From positions 1-48,483 of the forward strand of contig JAKUQS010000021.1 of assembly GCA_022451485.1 (NCBI GenBank): a stretch of DNA of 48,483 bases. Direction: 5' to 3'. Below are positions 26,348 through 35,847 of the stretch, in pieces (positions within the stretch are counted from its first letter, which is position 1; the number at the start of each line of letters is the position of its first letter). This DNA comes from Gammaproteobacteria bacterium. Lineage in GTDB: Bacteria; Pseudomonadota; Gammaproteobacteria; Arenicellales; UBA868. The translations under genes were made by a program, and so were the position numbers. Below the pieces are notes generated by a model. It was not told where the DNA came from and did not search any database. It saw only the letters and a list, made by a program, of their open reading frames with translations.

Positions 26348-28066
26348 TTAACGAGTCGTAGCGGTCAGAAAATCGAAATCACACCCCTCGTCGGCTTGCA
26401 ATATCGATGTTTGGTAAAGTCGCGCGTAGCCTCTTTGAGGTTGCGGCGCACTCATTTCATCTGCGCTTTCCTTACGTCGCTGACTGAGGATCGCCTCGTC
26501 TACCAGCAAATCCAGACATCGATCACGCACGCTGAGACGAATTCGATCCCCGTCACGAACTAAGCTCAAAGGACCTCCTGAAGCCGCATCGGGCGCTACA
26601 TGCAGGACAATGGTGCCATAGGCTGTTCCACTCATGCGGGCGTCCGAAATTCTTACCATATCCTTCACGCCCTGGGCCGCCAGCTTACGTGGAATGGGTA
26701 GGTAACCGGCCTCAGGCATGGCAGCCTCACTGGTCGGCCCTGCGTTTTGTAAGATAAGAAACGAATCTGCGCTCACCGGTAGATCGGGATCATCAATACG
26801 TTGAGCCAGATCATCGAGCGAGGAAAACACGACTGCCGTCCCCTCTTTCTCAAATAAACGGGTATCGGCTGCAGAACGCTTGAGCACAGCACCACGTGGC
26901 GCTAGCGTGCCAAATAGCGAAATCAACCCGCCCACCGCCTCAATGGGGTTGTCATGGGGGGCAATCACACGACGGTCCACAGGCTTTGCATCCGATCGAG
27001 TGATGCGCTCACCGAGCGATTCACCGGTAACGGTTATGCAATCGAGATGCAGTTTCCCCTTGAGTTCGTTCAACACGGCGCCTACGCCCCCGGCGGCAAA
27101 AAAATCTTGCATATAATGTTCGCCCGTCGGCTTAAGATTAACGATCACCGGCGTGTCATCACTCAGTTCATTCAAGCGCTCCAGTTTGACGGATACTCCG
27201 AGGCGTCCCGCAATAGCAGTCAGATGAATCACCGCATTGGTTGACCCTCCAATCGCGAGCAACACACGTAACGCATTTTCAACCGACCTTTCCGTAATCA
27301 CCTGAGCCGGGGTGATGCCACTTTCGATCAGGCGATAAGCCGCTAAGCCTGTCGCCTCAGCAATGCGCAAACGATCTGCATGGACAGCGGGTGCACCCGC
27401 ACTTTCCGGCAGCGCCATCCCCAAGGCTTCGGCAATACATGCCATGGTGCTGGCAGTACCCATGACCGGGCACGTCCCCGCCGTCGTCGCAAGATTGTCT
27501 TCGATTTCATTGATCTCCTCATCGGAGATCGTCCCGGCCCGATACATTGCCCAAAACCGGCGGCAATCAGTACACGCGCCGAGGCGCTCGCCGCGGTAAG
27601 TTCCCGTCATCATGGGACCGCCAACCAGCTGAATGGCCGGCACATCACAAGCGGCTGCACCCATCAACTGCGCCGGGACCGTTTTGTCGCACCCACCCAT
27701 CAGAATAACCGAGTCCATCGGCTGTGCCCGTATCATCTCCTCCGTGTCCATCGACATTAGGTTTCGGTATTTCAAACTGGTTGGTGCAAGAAAGACTTCC
27801 GGTAACGCGATCGTCGGAAATTCCAACGGTAGTCCACCGGCTGCCGTCACGCCGCGCTTGACGGCTTCCAGTAGTTCCGGAAAGTGTCGATGACAGTTGC
27901 TGTAACCGCTGGGTGGATACGCGATACCCACCACCGGTCGATCCAAGGCCTCCGCCGAATAGCCCATCGACTTGGCAAACGATCGACGCAGATAACGTGC
28001 AAAACCCGCATCACCGTAATGGGTGAGTCCCTGGCTAAGTCCTGCGGGCTGATTTCTCTCTTTCAT
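26348..28066 (-). CDS. IlvD/Edd family dehydratase (sugar-acid or dihydroxy-acid dehydratase)
   Basis: A 572-aa iron-sulfur dehydratase. The three cluster cysteines are C58 in GYSNCHRHFPEL, C126 in MGGCDKTVPAQ and C199 in TAGTCPVMGTAST. Other blocks are LPLEFPTIALPEVF near 79-92, GGSTNAVIHLTAIAGRL near 273 and SDARMSGTAYGTIVLHVAP near 462-480. The GYSNCHRH form and the FPTIALPEVF form look more like the aldonic acid dehydratases (arabonate, xylonate, gluconate) than biosynthetic IlvD, but this is by eye. Followed 71 nt upstream by the class I amidotransferase on the same strand. AGGGA is 8 nt before the ATG. Confidence 0.88.
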   Translation of the reverse strand: MKERNQPAGLSQGLTHYGDAGFARYLRRSFAKSMGYSAEALDRPVVGIAYPPSGYSNCHRHFPELLEAVKRGVTAAGGLPLEFPTIALPEVFLAPTSLKYRNLMSMDTEEMIRAQPMDSVILMGGCDKTVPAQLMGAAACDVPAIQLVGGPMMTGTYRGERLGACTDCRRFWAMYRAGTISDEEINEIEDNLATTAGTCPVMGTASTMACIAEALGMALPESAGAPAVHADRLRIAEATGLAAYRLIESGITPAQVITERSVENALRVLLAIGGSTNAVIHLTAIAGRLGVSVKLERLNELSDDTPVIVNLKPTGEHYMQDFFAAGGVGAVLNELKGKLHLDCITVTGESLGERITRSDAKPVDRRVIAPHDNPIEAVGGLISLFGTLAPRGAVLKRSAADTRLFEKEGTAVVFSSLDDLAQRIDDPDLPVSADSFLILQNAGPTSEAAMPEAGYLPIPRKLAAQGVKDMVRISDARMSGTAYGTIVLHVAPDAASGGPLSLVRDGDRIRLSVRDRCLDLLVDEAILSQRRKESADEMSAPQPQRGYARLYQTSILQADEGCDFDFLTATTR

Positions 28067-28137
28067 TGTGGTGATCCCTGTCTATAAGAGCGACGGCACC
28101 TCCGTGCGGAAAAACCTCATCTGTAATGGAGACAGTG

Positions 28138-28851
28138 TCACGTAGCCACAGCCAAAAAGTTTGCCAACAAACGCTCAGCGTTTCGTCGAAAACCTGAAAA
28201 ATGCGGCTCAGCGTCGCTTTCCATTCCCGCCATCGCGCCGGGCCCGAGCGTCGCCTCCAAAGCCTCAGCATAAGCGGGAACGCTACCCCACTCGGGAATG
28301 GTCGTTGGCTCTAGTTCAACGTGAAATTGAATGCCCCAAGCGTTTTGGCCAACGCGCATGGCCTGGCATTCGCAAGCTGGGGAGGTTGCCAAGACTGTGG
28401 TATCGGGCGGCAACTCGGTCACTGCTACAGAGTGCCATTGCAAACATGGAACCGGCGAATCAATACCAGCAAACAGCGGATCATTGACAGCGGCCGGCGT
28501 CAGAGAGACCTCAAGAATACCAATCTCCGGGGACGACTGACGCGTGCAATGTCCGCCCAACGCATCGGCCAGCAACTGGTGACCCAGGCAAACACCGAGG
28601 AACGGCTTGCGTATTTCTTCTACCCAGCAGCGAATCGCTTCCTTCTCCGGTTGCAACCAGGGGCACAACGCCTCGTCCCATACGTCCATTGGTCCCCCCA
28701 TAACCCATAACCCATCGTAATCTTCGAGCGGTGGTATCGGCTCACCAGCGTCGAGTTCAACGGGCGTCCAGTCGATCCCCGCCTCGGTTAGCAGCGATCG
28801 AAAAATTCCCGGATGCTCACAGGCAATGTGTTGAAAAACGAGTAGTCTCAT
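28138..28851 (-). CDS. Class I glutamine amidotransferase-like protein (GuaA N-domain type)
   Basis: A 237-aa stand-alone GATase1 domain. The triad is visible: nucleophile C88 in FLGVCLGHQLLADALGG, H177 and E179 in GIQFHVELEPTTI. VMGGPMDVWDE near 50 is the usual loop. Such proteins hydrolyse glutamine or gamma-glutamyl amides; members annotated as GMP synthase-like also act on gamma-glutamylated amines. In this window, with a GlnT/GmaS-type synthetase and a ureohydrolase close by, a gamma-glutamyl compound is an attractive substrate (inference). A TTG sits one codon before the chosen ATG. It is divergent from the ureohydrolase over 119 nt. Confidence 0.87.
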   Translation of the reverse strand: MRLLVFQHIACEHPGIFRSLLTEAGIDWTPVELDAGEPIPPLEDYDGLWVMGGPMDVWDEALCPWLQPEKEAIRCWVEEIRKPFLGVCLGHQLLADALGGHCTRQSSPEIGILEVSLTPAAVNDPLFAGIDSPVPCLQWHSVAVTELPPDTTVLATSPACECQAMRVGQNAWGIQFHVELEPTTIPEWGSVPAYAEALEATLGPGAMAGMESDAEPHFSGFRRNAERLLANFLAVAT

Positions 28852-28957
28852 CAATTTGTTCTCGGTCTTTGATCAGCGACCCGTTACACTGATTCGGTTC
28901 GCCCATAGTCCGCAAGATTATAAAGACACTCACGCCGCAGTGATGACTTAAACCTTT

Positions 28958-28962
28958 GGAGG
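28958..28962 (+). promoter_or_regulatory. Ribosome binding site fixing the GTG start of the ureohydrolase
   Basis: GGAGG ends eight nt before the GTG at 28971. A TTG-led extension overlaps this site itself, so the GTG is the credible start. Confidence 0.75.
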
Positions 28963-28970
28963 TTATTCAC

Positions 28971-29930
28971 GTGTTCCCAAAAGATTTCCAACCGATAGAC
29001 CCCGCCGTGATTCCGCGGTTTTCGGACATCGCCACTTTTCTAAGGACTCGGCGGTATGAGCCTTCAGAGGAAGTCGATGTTGGACTAGTGGGTGTGCCAT
29101 TTGACATAGGTCTGAATTACCGCAGTGGTGCCCGGCAAGGACCCGCTGGGGTGAGAGAAGCCTCTCGATTAATACGACGGGTTCACCCAACCAGCGGCAT
29201 CAAACCCTTCGACCTGTGCAATGTGGCTGACTTAGGTGATGCCCCGGTCAACCCACTGAACAAAGATCAGTCCATTCAACTGATTGAAGAGTTTTTTTGC
29301 GATCTTCGATCTAAGGGCATCGTGCCCATTGCCATCGGCGGAGATCACACGATTCCATTACCGATTCTTCGCGCGCTAGCCGCCGACAGCCCTGTCGGCA
29401 TACTCCATTTTGACGCACATGCTGACACACTCGATGAATTGTGTGGCGACCGCATCAACCATGCCACATTTCTACGGCGTGGACACGAAGAGGGATTAGT
29501 CGATCCAAAGCGCGTCATTCAAATCGGCATGCGCGGCAGTCGGTTCGATGATAATGATATTCAGTTTGGCTACGACGTCGGATACACCATCATTACGATG
29601 GACGAGTATGAAGAGATGGGGCGCGCTGCGGTGATAGAGCGGATCGATGAGGTGCTTGGCCAGGGCCCCATCTACATTTCACTGGATATCGACGGCCTGG
29701 ATCCAGCCTATCTGCCAGGGACTGGCGTCCCTGAAATCGGCGGCATCTTGCCCCGCGATGCGCAGGTCATTCTACGAGCGCTGCGCGGTCGACACGTGGT
29801 CGGCGCTGACATCAGCGAAATTTCTCCGTGTTTTGACCCAACCGGTATTACCTGCGTCACCGTGGCCAATCTAATGTTCGAGATGCTGTGCATCATCGCC
29901 GACTCGATTGACGAACGACGCGCAAGCTGA
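28971..29930 (+). CDS. Ureohydrolase family protein (agmatinase / guanidino-acid hydrolase type)
   Basis: A 319-aa arginase/agmatinase-fold enzyme. All six binuclear manganese ligands are present: H126 in IGGDHTIPLP, D148, H150 and D152 in HFDAHADTLDE, and D239 and D241 in SLDIDGLDPAYLPGTG. It hydrolyses a guanidino compound to urea and an amine; agmatine, guanidinobutyrate, guanidinopropionate or guanidine itself are possible and cannot be separated by eye. It stands between the amidotransferase (divergent) and the glutamine synthetase operon (convergent). No urease genes are in the window. Guanidinase-type members usually need nickel chaperones, none of which are seen here. Confidence 0.9.
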   Translation: MFPKDFQPIDPAVIPRFSDIATFLRTRRYEPSEEVDVGLVGVPFDIGLNYRSGARQGPAGVREASRLIRRVHPTSGIKPFDLCNVADLGDAPVNPLNKDQSIQLIEEFFCDLRSKGIVPIAIGGDHTIPLPILRALAADSPVGILHFDAHADTLDELCGDRINHATFLRRGHEEGLVDPKRVIQIGMRGSRFDDNDIQFGYDVGYTIITMDEYEEMGRAAVIERIDEVLGQGPIYISLDIDGLDPAYLPGTGVPEIGGILPRDAQVILRALRGRHVVGADISEISPCFDPTGITCVTVANLMFEMLCIIADSIDERRAS

Positions 29931-29995
29931 CGCCGCATCAAATCACGACGTACCAGAAATCACAATCTGCTACTCGAATTGAATCCTTGAGTCGC

Positions 29996-31303
29996 TTAAC
30001 AATCCAGCGTGTGCTCTCGCTCCCACGGACTAATCGCGGCCGCATAACGGCCCCAATCCGAGTGCTTCAACTTCGCGTAACTATCGACCAGTGCGTCACC
30101 CAGACCGTCACGAATCACTTTGCTCTTTTCAAACACTCGAATTGCATCCAACAGATTTGACGGAAGCCGCCTTATTCCGCGGAGATTCTGGCCCTCGGTA
30201 TACATATTAATCTCCAATGGCTTACCCGGGTCACGTTTGTTAGCCACCCCATCCAAGCCTGCCATGAGCACTCCCGCCTGTAGTAGATACGGGTTCGCGG
30301 CCCCATCCATCAACCGCATTTCGAAACGACCGGCCTCGGGCACACGCACCATATGGGTTCGATTATTTCCGCCGTAAGTGATGGCATTGGGCGACCAGGT
30401 GGCGCCCGACAGCGTGACCTGCGCATCAATTCTCTTGTAACTATTGACTGTCGGGTTGAACAAAGCCGTAAGCGCATCAGCGCTGTGCAAAACTCCGCCG
30501 AGAAACTGGTAGGCAAGTTTTGATAAGCCAAGATCATCCCGCGCATGGTGAAACAAATTTCGTTTGCCTGATTTATCCCAAACTGAGACATGGGCATGGC
30601 AGCCATTACCCGTCAGATTAGCGAATGGTTTTGGCATAAACGTTGCCCGCAACCCATGCTTTTCAGCAATCGTCTTGACCATGTATTTAAAAAAGACATG
30701 CCGGTCCGCCGTCACGAGCGCATCGGCATAATCCCAGTTCATTTCAAACTGCCCGTTCGCATCTTCATGATCGTTCTGATAAGGGCCCCAGCCCAAGTCG
30801 ATCATCGCGTCACAAATCTCACTGATTACATCAAAGCGCCGCATTAGTGCAGACTGGTCATAACACGGCTTCTCCTGAGTGTCCCTGGCATCAGAAATGT
30901 CACCACCATCCGCATCAATCAGAAAATATTCACACTCCACGCCGGTCATCATGCGGTAACCCTTCGCAGCGGCTCGATCAATCTGCTGCTTGAGCGCGAC
31001 GCGGGGAGACGCTTCGACCGGTACCCCGTTCATATAAAGATCACTGGCAAGCCAAGCCACTTCCGGTTTCCAGGGTAACTGCACCAGCGAGTCCGCATCA
31101 GGTATCGCAAACATATCGGGGTCAGCCGGCGTCATATCGAGCCACGCCGCAAAACCCGCAAACCCAGCGCCGTCAGCGTGCATCCCGTCGATCGCACGGG
31201 CAGGGACTAATTTTGAACGCAGCACACCGAACAAATCCACGAAACTGATCAGGAAGTAACGAATGCCCTTATCTTTTGCGATTCTAGAAAGGTTCTTGGC
31301 CAT
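29996..31303 (-). CDS. GlnT-type glutamine synthetase or gamma-glutamylmethylamide synthetase (GmaS)
   Basis: A 435-aa glutamine synthetase-fold enzyme of the GlnT/GmaS class. It has the beta-grasp domain (1-105, DLFGVLRSKLVPA), metal-site blocks VECEYFLID near 122-130 and NGQFEMNWDYADAL near 183, the ATP-side TGNGCHAHVSVWD near 230-242, NSYKRIDA near 287, and the Arg/Glu block RFEMRLMDGAANPYL near 326. GmaS ligates methylamine to glutamate; GlnT makes glutamine. The two cannot be separated by eye. It is the last gene of an operon behind glutamate-synthase-like subunits, 49 nt after the GltD fusion, the same partnership as gmaS-mgsABC and glxBCD-glnT. GAGAGGA precedes the ATG. Confidence 0.9.
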   Translation of the reverse strand: MAKNLSRIAKDKGIRYFLISFVDLFGVLRSKLVPARAIDGMHADGAGFAGFAAWLDMTPADPDMFAIPDADSLVQLPWKPEVAWLASDLYMNGVPVEASPRVALKQQIDRAAAKGYRMMTGVECEYFLIDADGGDISDARDTQEKPCYDQSALMRRFDVISEICDAMIDLGWGPYQNDHEDANGQFEMNWDYADALVTADRHVFFKYMVKTIAEKHGLRATFMPKPFANLTGNGCHAHVSVWDKSGKRNLFHHARDDLGLSKLAYQFLGGVLHSADALTALFNPTVNSYKRIDAQVTLSGATWSPNAITYGGNNRTHMVRVPEAGRFEMRLMDGAANPYLLQAGVLMAGLDGVANKRDPGKPLEINMYTEGQNLRGIRRLPSNLLDAIRVFEKSKVIRDGLGDALVDSYAKLKHSDWGRYAAAISPWEREHTLDC

Positions 31304-31352
31304 CTTCTTTATCCTCTCGTTGCGCTGGCATTACCGCTCGCCAGCAGTCATA

Positions 31353-33896
31353 TCAGTCCTTCGACCCGTCAGCGTAATCCGTCATCGCCCGGTGTCCAGT
31401 CAGTGGTATACCCATCGCAGCGGCCGTTGGCAACGTCACACTGCGAAGATCTTCGGGTTCGAGATTATGCAATCTCGTCTTACCGGTACAACGCGCCATC
31501 ATCGACGCTTCACCGGCGTTTGCGCTCAAAATGGCGCTGATTCCCTCGGCACGCTCTTCTAGTTTGCGATCAGCCACATAATTTAGGTTACCGTCTTCGA
31601 TAACAGCACCTGCGGCAAGCGCAATCGACACGCCATAAATCAACGCACTGGCGCCCATGGCAATAAGTTTTGCGGCATCAGTTCCAGATCGCACGCCCCC
31701 AAAATACAAGAGATCAAGCATTTCTTCCTGACGACGCTTTCGAAGTGCTTTCACCGTGTTGTCCAATAACCGAAAATCAGGTGTACCCGATAACTCACCT
31801 GCTAGTGACGGAAACACCCCCGTCGCATCTAACAACAGCATCTGAATGTTACCTGCCAGTGCCACGTCGAGTGCCGCATCAATTTCTGACACGTCATTAA
31901 TTAAGATGCCCCTGGCTTGGTTCGAGTCCGCACTTGCCAGCAGTCGATCAGCGTCAGACCAGTGGCAGATCACGCCCCGGGCCGTTACATCAATCGGGTT
32001 GACCGGCGTCACCATCTGTAACCAGTCAATTTCCGCCCCCAAAGACTTGCCGCCAACATATCCCCCGCCATCAACCAACGCTCTAGCCGCCGCTCTGCGT
32101 ATTTCCTCTGGTGCCTCGTCGAAGCCACTCACCAGGAACGGTGGATCCAGTGACAGCACATCACCGAGTTGGACATCCGTGCGACAGTGCTCCCGATAGG
32201 GGTCAATCACCAATCGTGACAAATTGGCCGGCAAAAAAACCAGATCATCCAATGACGGCGGTCGGCCTTCAGGAAACGGGTTTTCCCGCACGGGCAAGCG
32301 CCGCGTCAACATGGCGCGATGCGTTGCCTGATCCAATGGGTTGATTCTGGCCATCGAGAAAATATCTTCGCGATGATGAACCGCGTAGTCAGCTGAGCCG
32401 GTCTCTGCGTCACAGCGATAACATCGGGCTGCTTCACGGCGCGCAACCTCAGTATCGTAAGTCTCTTCAATCTCTGGAAACGTTGCCGGTTGATCACCGA
32501 TCCCATGAAACACGGGTTCCTGTAGCGGAAATAGTTCCCACGACAAATCCTGTGCGACCGGTACCCGTCGAGTGCGATAAGGCGTCCGATAGGACACCGG
32601 TGCTGCGTTCCCATCGAGAAAAGCCTGCATGTAGTACGCGACCCTTTGACCATGGTGCATCGCCATCACCAGTGTCGATCCACCGAATGCTCCATCGCCC
32701 GCAGCAAAAACCTTGGGATCGTCGGTTCTCATGGAGGCAAAATCAGTCTGCACTCGGTCGGCTGCCATCAAGTGATGCTTTTCGAGTTCCTCTGATTGGG
32801 CCTGTTGGCCGACGGCCGCGATCACCATTCCGCAATTGATCGCGTGTTCCGATCCTACAACAACCTCCGGGCGGCGCCGACCATCCGCATCGGGCTCCCC
32901 AGGCTCAGTGTGCATGCAGTTCAGGACTAAACCCGACGAGTTCGCCTCAAGCGATACCTGCAGCGTGTTATAGACAAACTCTACGTCTTCCTTGATCGCG
33001 TGATGTAACTCGATCTCCCTCGCCGGTATCTCATCTGGACCCCGACGGTAGATCACTTTCACGCTCTCACAGCCAGGCAAGCGTTTGGCCACGCGGCAAG
33101 CATCCATGGCGACATCTCCCCCGCCGATCACGACCACGGTATGGGGCAATGAAGGTCGCTCACCTGCATTGACTCGGCGAAGGAAACTGACACCATCCAC
33201 CACCGCGTCATGATCCTCTCCAGCCACGTTCATGGGCTTTCCCCACCACGAACCGATCGCCAGCAGCACTGCGTCGTGACGACCCTTGAGCTCATCCAAG
33301 GTCACGTGCTGTCCTAAGCCTGTGTTGAGATGAAATTGTATCGAAGGGCATTTTGCCTTAAGTCGTTCGATATCTTCTTGAATGACGCCCGCGGGCAAGC
33401 GGAATTCTGGAATGCCCCACACCATGAGACCGCCTAGTCGATCCGTCATTTCGTAAACATGCACTTCAAAGCCCGCAACCGCGAGATCGTGCGCCGCGGT
33501 CAAGCCGGTCGGCCCAGAACCGACAATGCCAACAGTCTCCTTACGGGTGACAGACACGACCATGGGCACGTGGTCAGCGCCTAATTTATCCATGACATGT
33601 CGTTTGAGATTCCGAATCTGCACGGGACCGTCACTGCTTGTCCGCCGGCAAGCCGGCTCGCATGGCGCATCACACACTCTTCCACAGATGGAACTGAACG
33701 GATTGGTGGCAGTAATCGCCTCAAACGCTTCTTCGTAGCGTCCTTCCCAGATATAGCCAATGTAAGAAGGGGCATCAGTCCCGATCGGGCAAGCGACCTG
33801 GCAAGGGGCAGGGACGTAATGCGCGTCGCGCGTGTCATCTGGGTAGCCAGGTGGTGTCACCGGCACCGAGATTCGATTGATGTCATAAACACTCAT
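31353..33896 (-). CDS. GltD-like NAD(P)H glutamate synthase small subunit fused to a degenerate GlxD-like domain
   Basis: An 847-aa two-part protein. Residues 1 to about 505 are GltD: iron-sulfur cysteines at 32, 36, 71, 75, 79 and 83 (PFSSICGRVCDAPCEPAC region), FAD motif GIVGSGPTGLTAAHDLA near 123, NAD(P) motif VVVIGGGDVAMDACRVA near 253, AAGDGAFGG near 398, and CYRC at 492-495. Residues about 515-847 resemble the FMN barrel of glutamate synthase: DPYREHCRTD matches DPYREKC-type starts, GGVRSGTDAAKLIAMGA matches the FMN phosphate loop, and GKTRLHNLEPEDLRS matches the C terminus of the GlxD at 47336. The GGTGA-type catalytic loop and the 3Fe-4S cysteines are missing. Start chosen at the ATG 1 nt after the upstream TGA, behind AGGTGG. 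Confidence 0.85.
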   Translation of the reverse strand: MSVYDINRISVPVTPPGYPDDTRDAHYVPAPCQVACPIGTDAPSYIGYIWEGRYEEAFEAITATNPFSSICGRVCDAPCEPACRRTSSDGPVQIRNLKRHVMDKLGADHVPMVVSVTRKETVGIVGSGPTGLTAAHDLAVAGFEVHVYEMTDRLGGLMVWGIPEFRLPAGVIQEDIERLKAKCPSIQFHLNTGLGQHVTLDELKGRHDAVLLAIGSWWGKPMNVAGEDHDAVVDGVSFLRRVNAGERPSLPHTVVVIGGGDVAMDACRVAKRLPGCESVKVIYRRGPDEIPAREIELHHAIKEDVEFVYNTLQVSLEANSSGLVLNCMHTEPGEPDADGRRRPEVVVGSEHAINCGMVIAAVGQQAQSEELEKHHLMAADRVQTDFASMRTDDPKVFAAGDGAFGGSTLVMAMHHGQRVAYYMQAFLDGNAAPVSYRTPYRTRRVPVAQDLSWELFPLQEPVFHGIGDQPATFPEIEETYDTEVARREAARCYRCDAETGSADYAVHHREDIFSMARINPLDQATHRAMLTRRLPVRENPFPEGRPPSLDDLVFLPANLSRLVIDPYREHCRTDVQLGDVLSLDPPFLVSGFDEAPEEIRRAAARALVDGGGYVGGKSLGAEIDWLQMVTPVNPIDVTARGVICHWSDADRLLASADSNQARGILINDVSEIDAALDVALAGNIQMLLLDATGVFPSLAGELSGTPDFRLLDNTVKALRKRRQEEMLDLLYFGGVRSGTDAAKLIAMGASALIYGVSIALAAGAVIEDGNLNYVADRKLEERAEGISAILSANAGEASMMARCTGKTRLHNLEPEDLRSVTLPTAAAMGIPLTGHRAMTDYADGSKD

Positions 33897-33897
33897 T

Positions 33898-35847
33898 TCA
33901 GCCACCTGCTGCGACGGCAGGAACACGCCACTCTGGCTCATAAGGCAAACCGGTCATGGCGGCTGCCTCGGGCGTGGTGGCCACCAGATCAGCGCGGCTC
34001 AGATCCTGTACGTCCCGATAACCAAGCTCACGCGTCAACGCCGCAATCTGCCACCGCACCGTCTCCAGAAATCGATGAATGTTCTTGGATTCAATCGAGG
34101 GCTTGTAGCGGTCTTCATGCTCGGGATCTTGCGTCGCGATACCCGTGACACACTGGCCCACATGGCACTGCATGCAGGCAATGCAACCCCCGGCGATAAT
34201 GACAGAAGTACCCAGTGCCGCGGCGTCGGCGCCGAGACAAAGCGCTTTGACCGCATCGATACCGTCTCGAATGCCACCCATTAATACGACTTGAATACGC
34301 TCACGCGCACCGATCTCCTCCAACGCCTCGAGCGCCTCAATAATGGCGGGCAGCGTCGGAATACCCACGTGATCAATGACCTCCGAACTCCCCGCTCCGG
34401 TCGAACCCTGCATACCATCGAGTTCTACAAAGTCGAATCCGTCCTTGGCTGCGATCTTGATGTCGTCGCGAATACGCCCCGCACCGAGCTTTACGCTGAC
34501 CGGCAAACGATAACCCGTGGCTTCACGCAATTCTTCTACCTTGATCACTAAATCATCAGCACCCAGAATGTCAGGATGTCTCGACGGTGAACGCAGATCG
34601 ATGCCGGCGGGGATACCTCGAATCTCGGCTAGTTCAGGGGTAACCTTTTTAGCCATCAATTGGCCACCGAGCCCAGGTTTAGCTCCCTGAGAGATATAAA
34701 TCTCCAGCCCATCTGCCCGCTGCATGTCATGAATATTCCACCCCAGGCGTCCACCAAGACACTGGAAGATCAATTGGCCTGCCGCATCTCGCTGCGCATC
34801 ACTCATACCTCCTTCGCCAGTATTCTCGGCGATACCCGCCAAACCAGAGGCCATTGCAATGGCCTGCTTCGTCGAACGACTGAGCGCTCCATAACTCATC
34901 GGCGCGATCATCACCGGCATACTGAGTTTGAGCGGATTCGCACCGTTAATACCGCCGATTTCGGTATACAAATTGACTTCGTCGATCGGGTTGCCACCGC
35001 GACCCGCCTGAGTCACATCTTTACGAAACGCTAAATCAGAAAGATGCGGAAGTGCACGGGCACCGCCATAGCCACGAATGCGGTAGCGGCCGCTTTGCGA
35101 CTTGATGAAGATGTCTTCCTGTACTTTCTCGTTCCAATAATCTGATTTTCCGGAGAAACTGAAAAACGGAATACTGCGCATCTGACGTTCACTTGTGCCA
35201 TAACGCAGTTTTTTTCCCGCGTTCACCACCTTCTGAAGGTTACCTTTAAAAGGCACTTCGTATTGGTCCAAAAATGACCGAATCGCCTCTATTTCAGACG
35301 CGTCCGTATCCGTTAGCATGGCGTCAGAACCAAGATCCCGCACCTTACCTGCGACGAAAATCTCTCCTCCCGTCATATCTTCGCCTACCCGCTCGCCGGA
35401 ATCGCCAAGAATAATGATTCGGCCCCCATACATCATATAACCAGCCATGAAGTTAGCGTTGCCACAGCAGCACAAAGTGCCCGCCTTCATAACCTGCCCT
35501 GCACGAGAGCCCATGTTGCCGCGGATCACGATCTCAGCGCCGCGGATAGCGACGCCCGGAATAGCCCCCGCATTTCCCCCAACGATCACTTGACCCGTAT
35601 ACATGTTGTCGCCGACACCCCAACCAACGTTATGCGTCACTTCAAATCGGGCTGCGTCGGTGAGACCAGCACAAAAGTACCCCGCTGAGCCATGTACCGT
35701 GACTTTGATCGGGTGAATCAAACCCACCCCAATATGGTGCCGTGCGTCAGGGTTAGCGATCTCGACATCCTCGCCATCGGCACCCAGTGCTCTAAGCCGC
35801 TCGTTCGCCTCGCGGACGCTGAGCTGGCTTAGATCGAGCGTGACCAC
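33898..35847 (-). CDS. Fused GlxC-GlxD (MgsB-MgsC) glutamate synthase-like large subunit
   Basis: A 649-aa fusion of two proteins that are separate in rhizobial glxCD and methylotroph mgsBC. Residues 1-225 form the GXGXG beta-helix (repeated G-x-G-x-x-x steps: VIVGGNAGAIPG, IVIRGNMGSRAG, IIILGDSGERVG). Residues 230-649 are the FMN glutamate synthase domain with APMSYGALS (315-323), GEGGMSDAQR near 345, PGLGGQL near 391, IPAGIDLRSPSRHPD near 412, ELDGMQGSTGAG (475-486), GGIRDGIDAVKALCLGA (524-540) and 3Fe-4S cysteines among C555, C558, C561 and C566. It would aminate 2-oxoglutarate or make N-methylglutamate. The GTG start overlaps the end of the upstream amidotransferase gene by 19 nt. Confidence 0.9.
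   Translation of the reverse strand: MVTLDLSQLSVREANERLRALGADGEDVEIANPDARHHIGVGLIHPIKVTVHGSAGYFCAGLTDAARFEVTHNVGWGVGDNMYTGQVIVGGNAGAIPGVAIRGAEIVIRGNMGSRAGQVMKAGTLCCCGNANFMAGYMMYGGRIIILGDSGERVGEDMTGGEIFVAGKVRDLGSDAMLTDTDASEIEAIRSFLDQYEVPFKGNLQKVVNAGKKLRYGTSERQMRSIPFFSFSGKSDYWNEKVQEDIFIKSQSGRYRIRGYGGARALPHLSDLAFRKDVTQAGRGGNPIDEVNLYTEIGGINGANPLKLSMPVMIAPMSYGALSRSTKQAIAMASGLAGIAENTGEGGMSDAQRDAAGQLIFQCLGGRLGWNIHDMQRADGLEIYISQGAKPGLGGQLMAKKVTPELAEIRGIPAGIDLRSPSRHPDILGADDLVIKVEELREATGYRLPVSVKLGAGRIRDDIKIAAKDGFDFVELDGMQGSTGAGSSEVIDHVGIPTLPAIIEALEALEEIGARERIQVVLMGGIRDGIDAVKALCLGADAAALGTSVIIAGGCIACMQCHVGQCVTGIATQDPEHEDRYKPSIESKNIHRFLETVRWQIAALTRELGYRDVQDLSRADLVATTPEAAAMTGLPYEPEWRVPAVAAGG

Noticed and set aside
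33597-34148. A 183-codon plus-strand open frame
   Set aside because: Antisense to the GltD fusion and GlxCD genes, with Arg-rich composition typical of a shadow frame.
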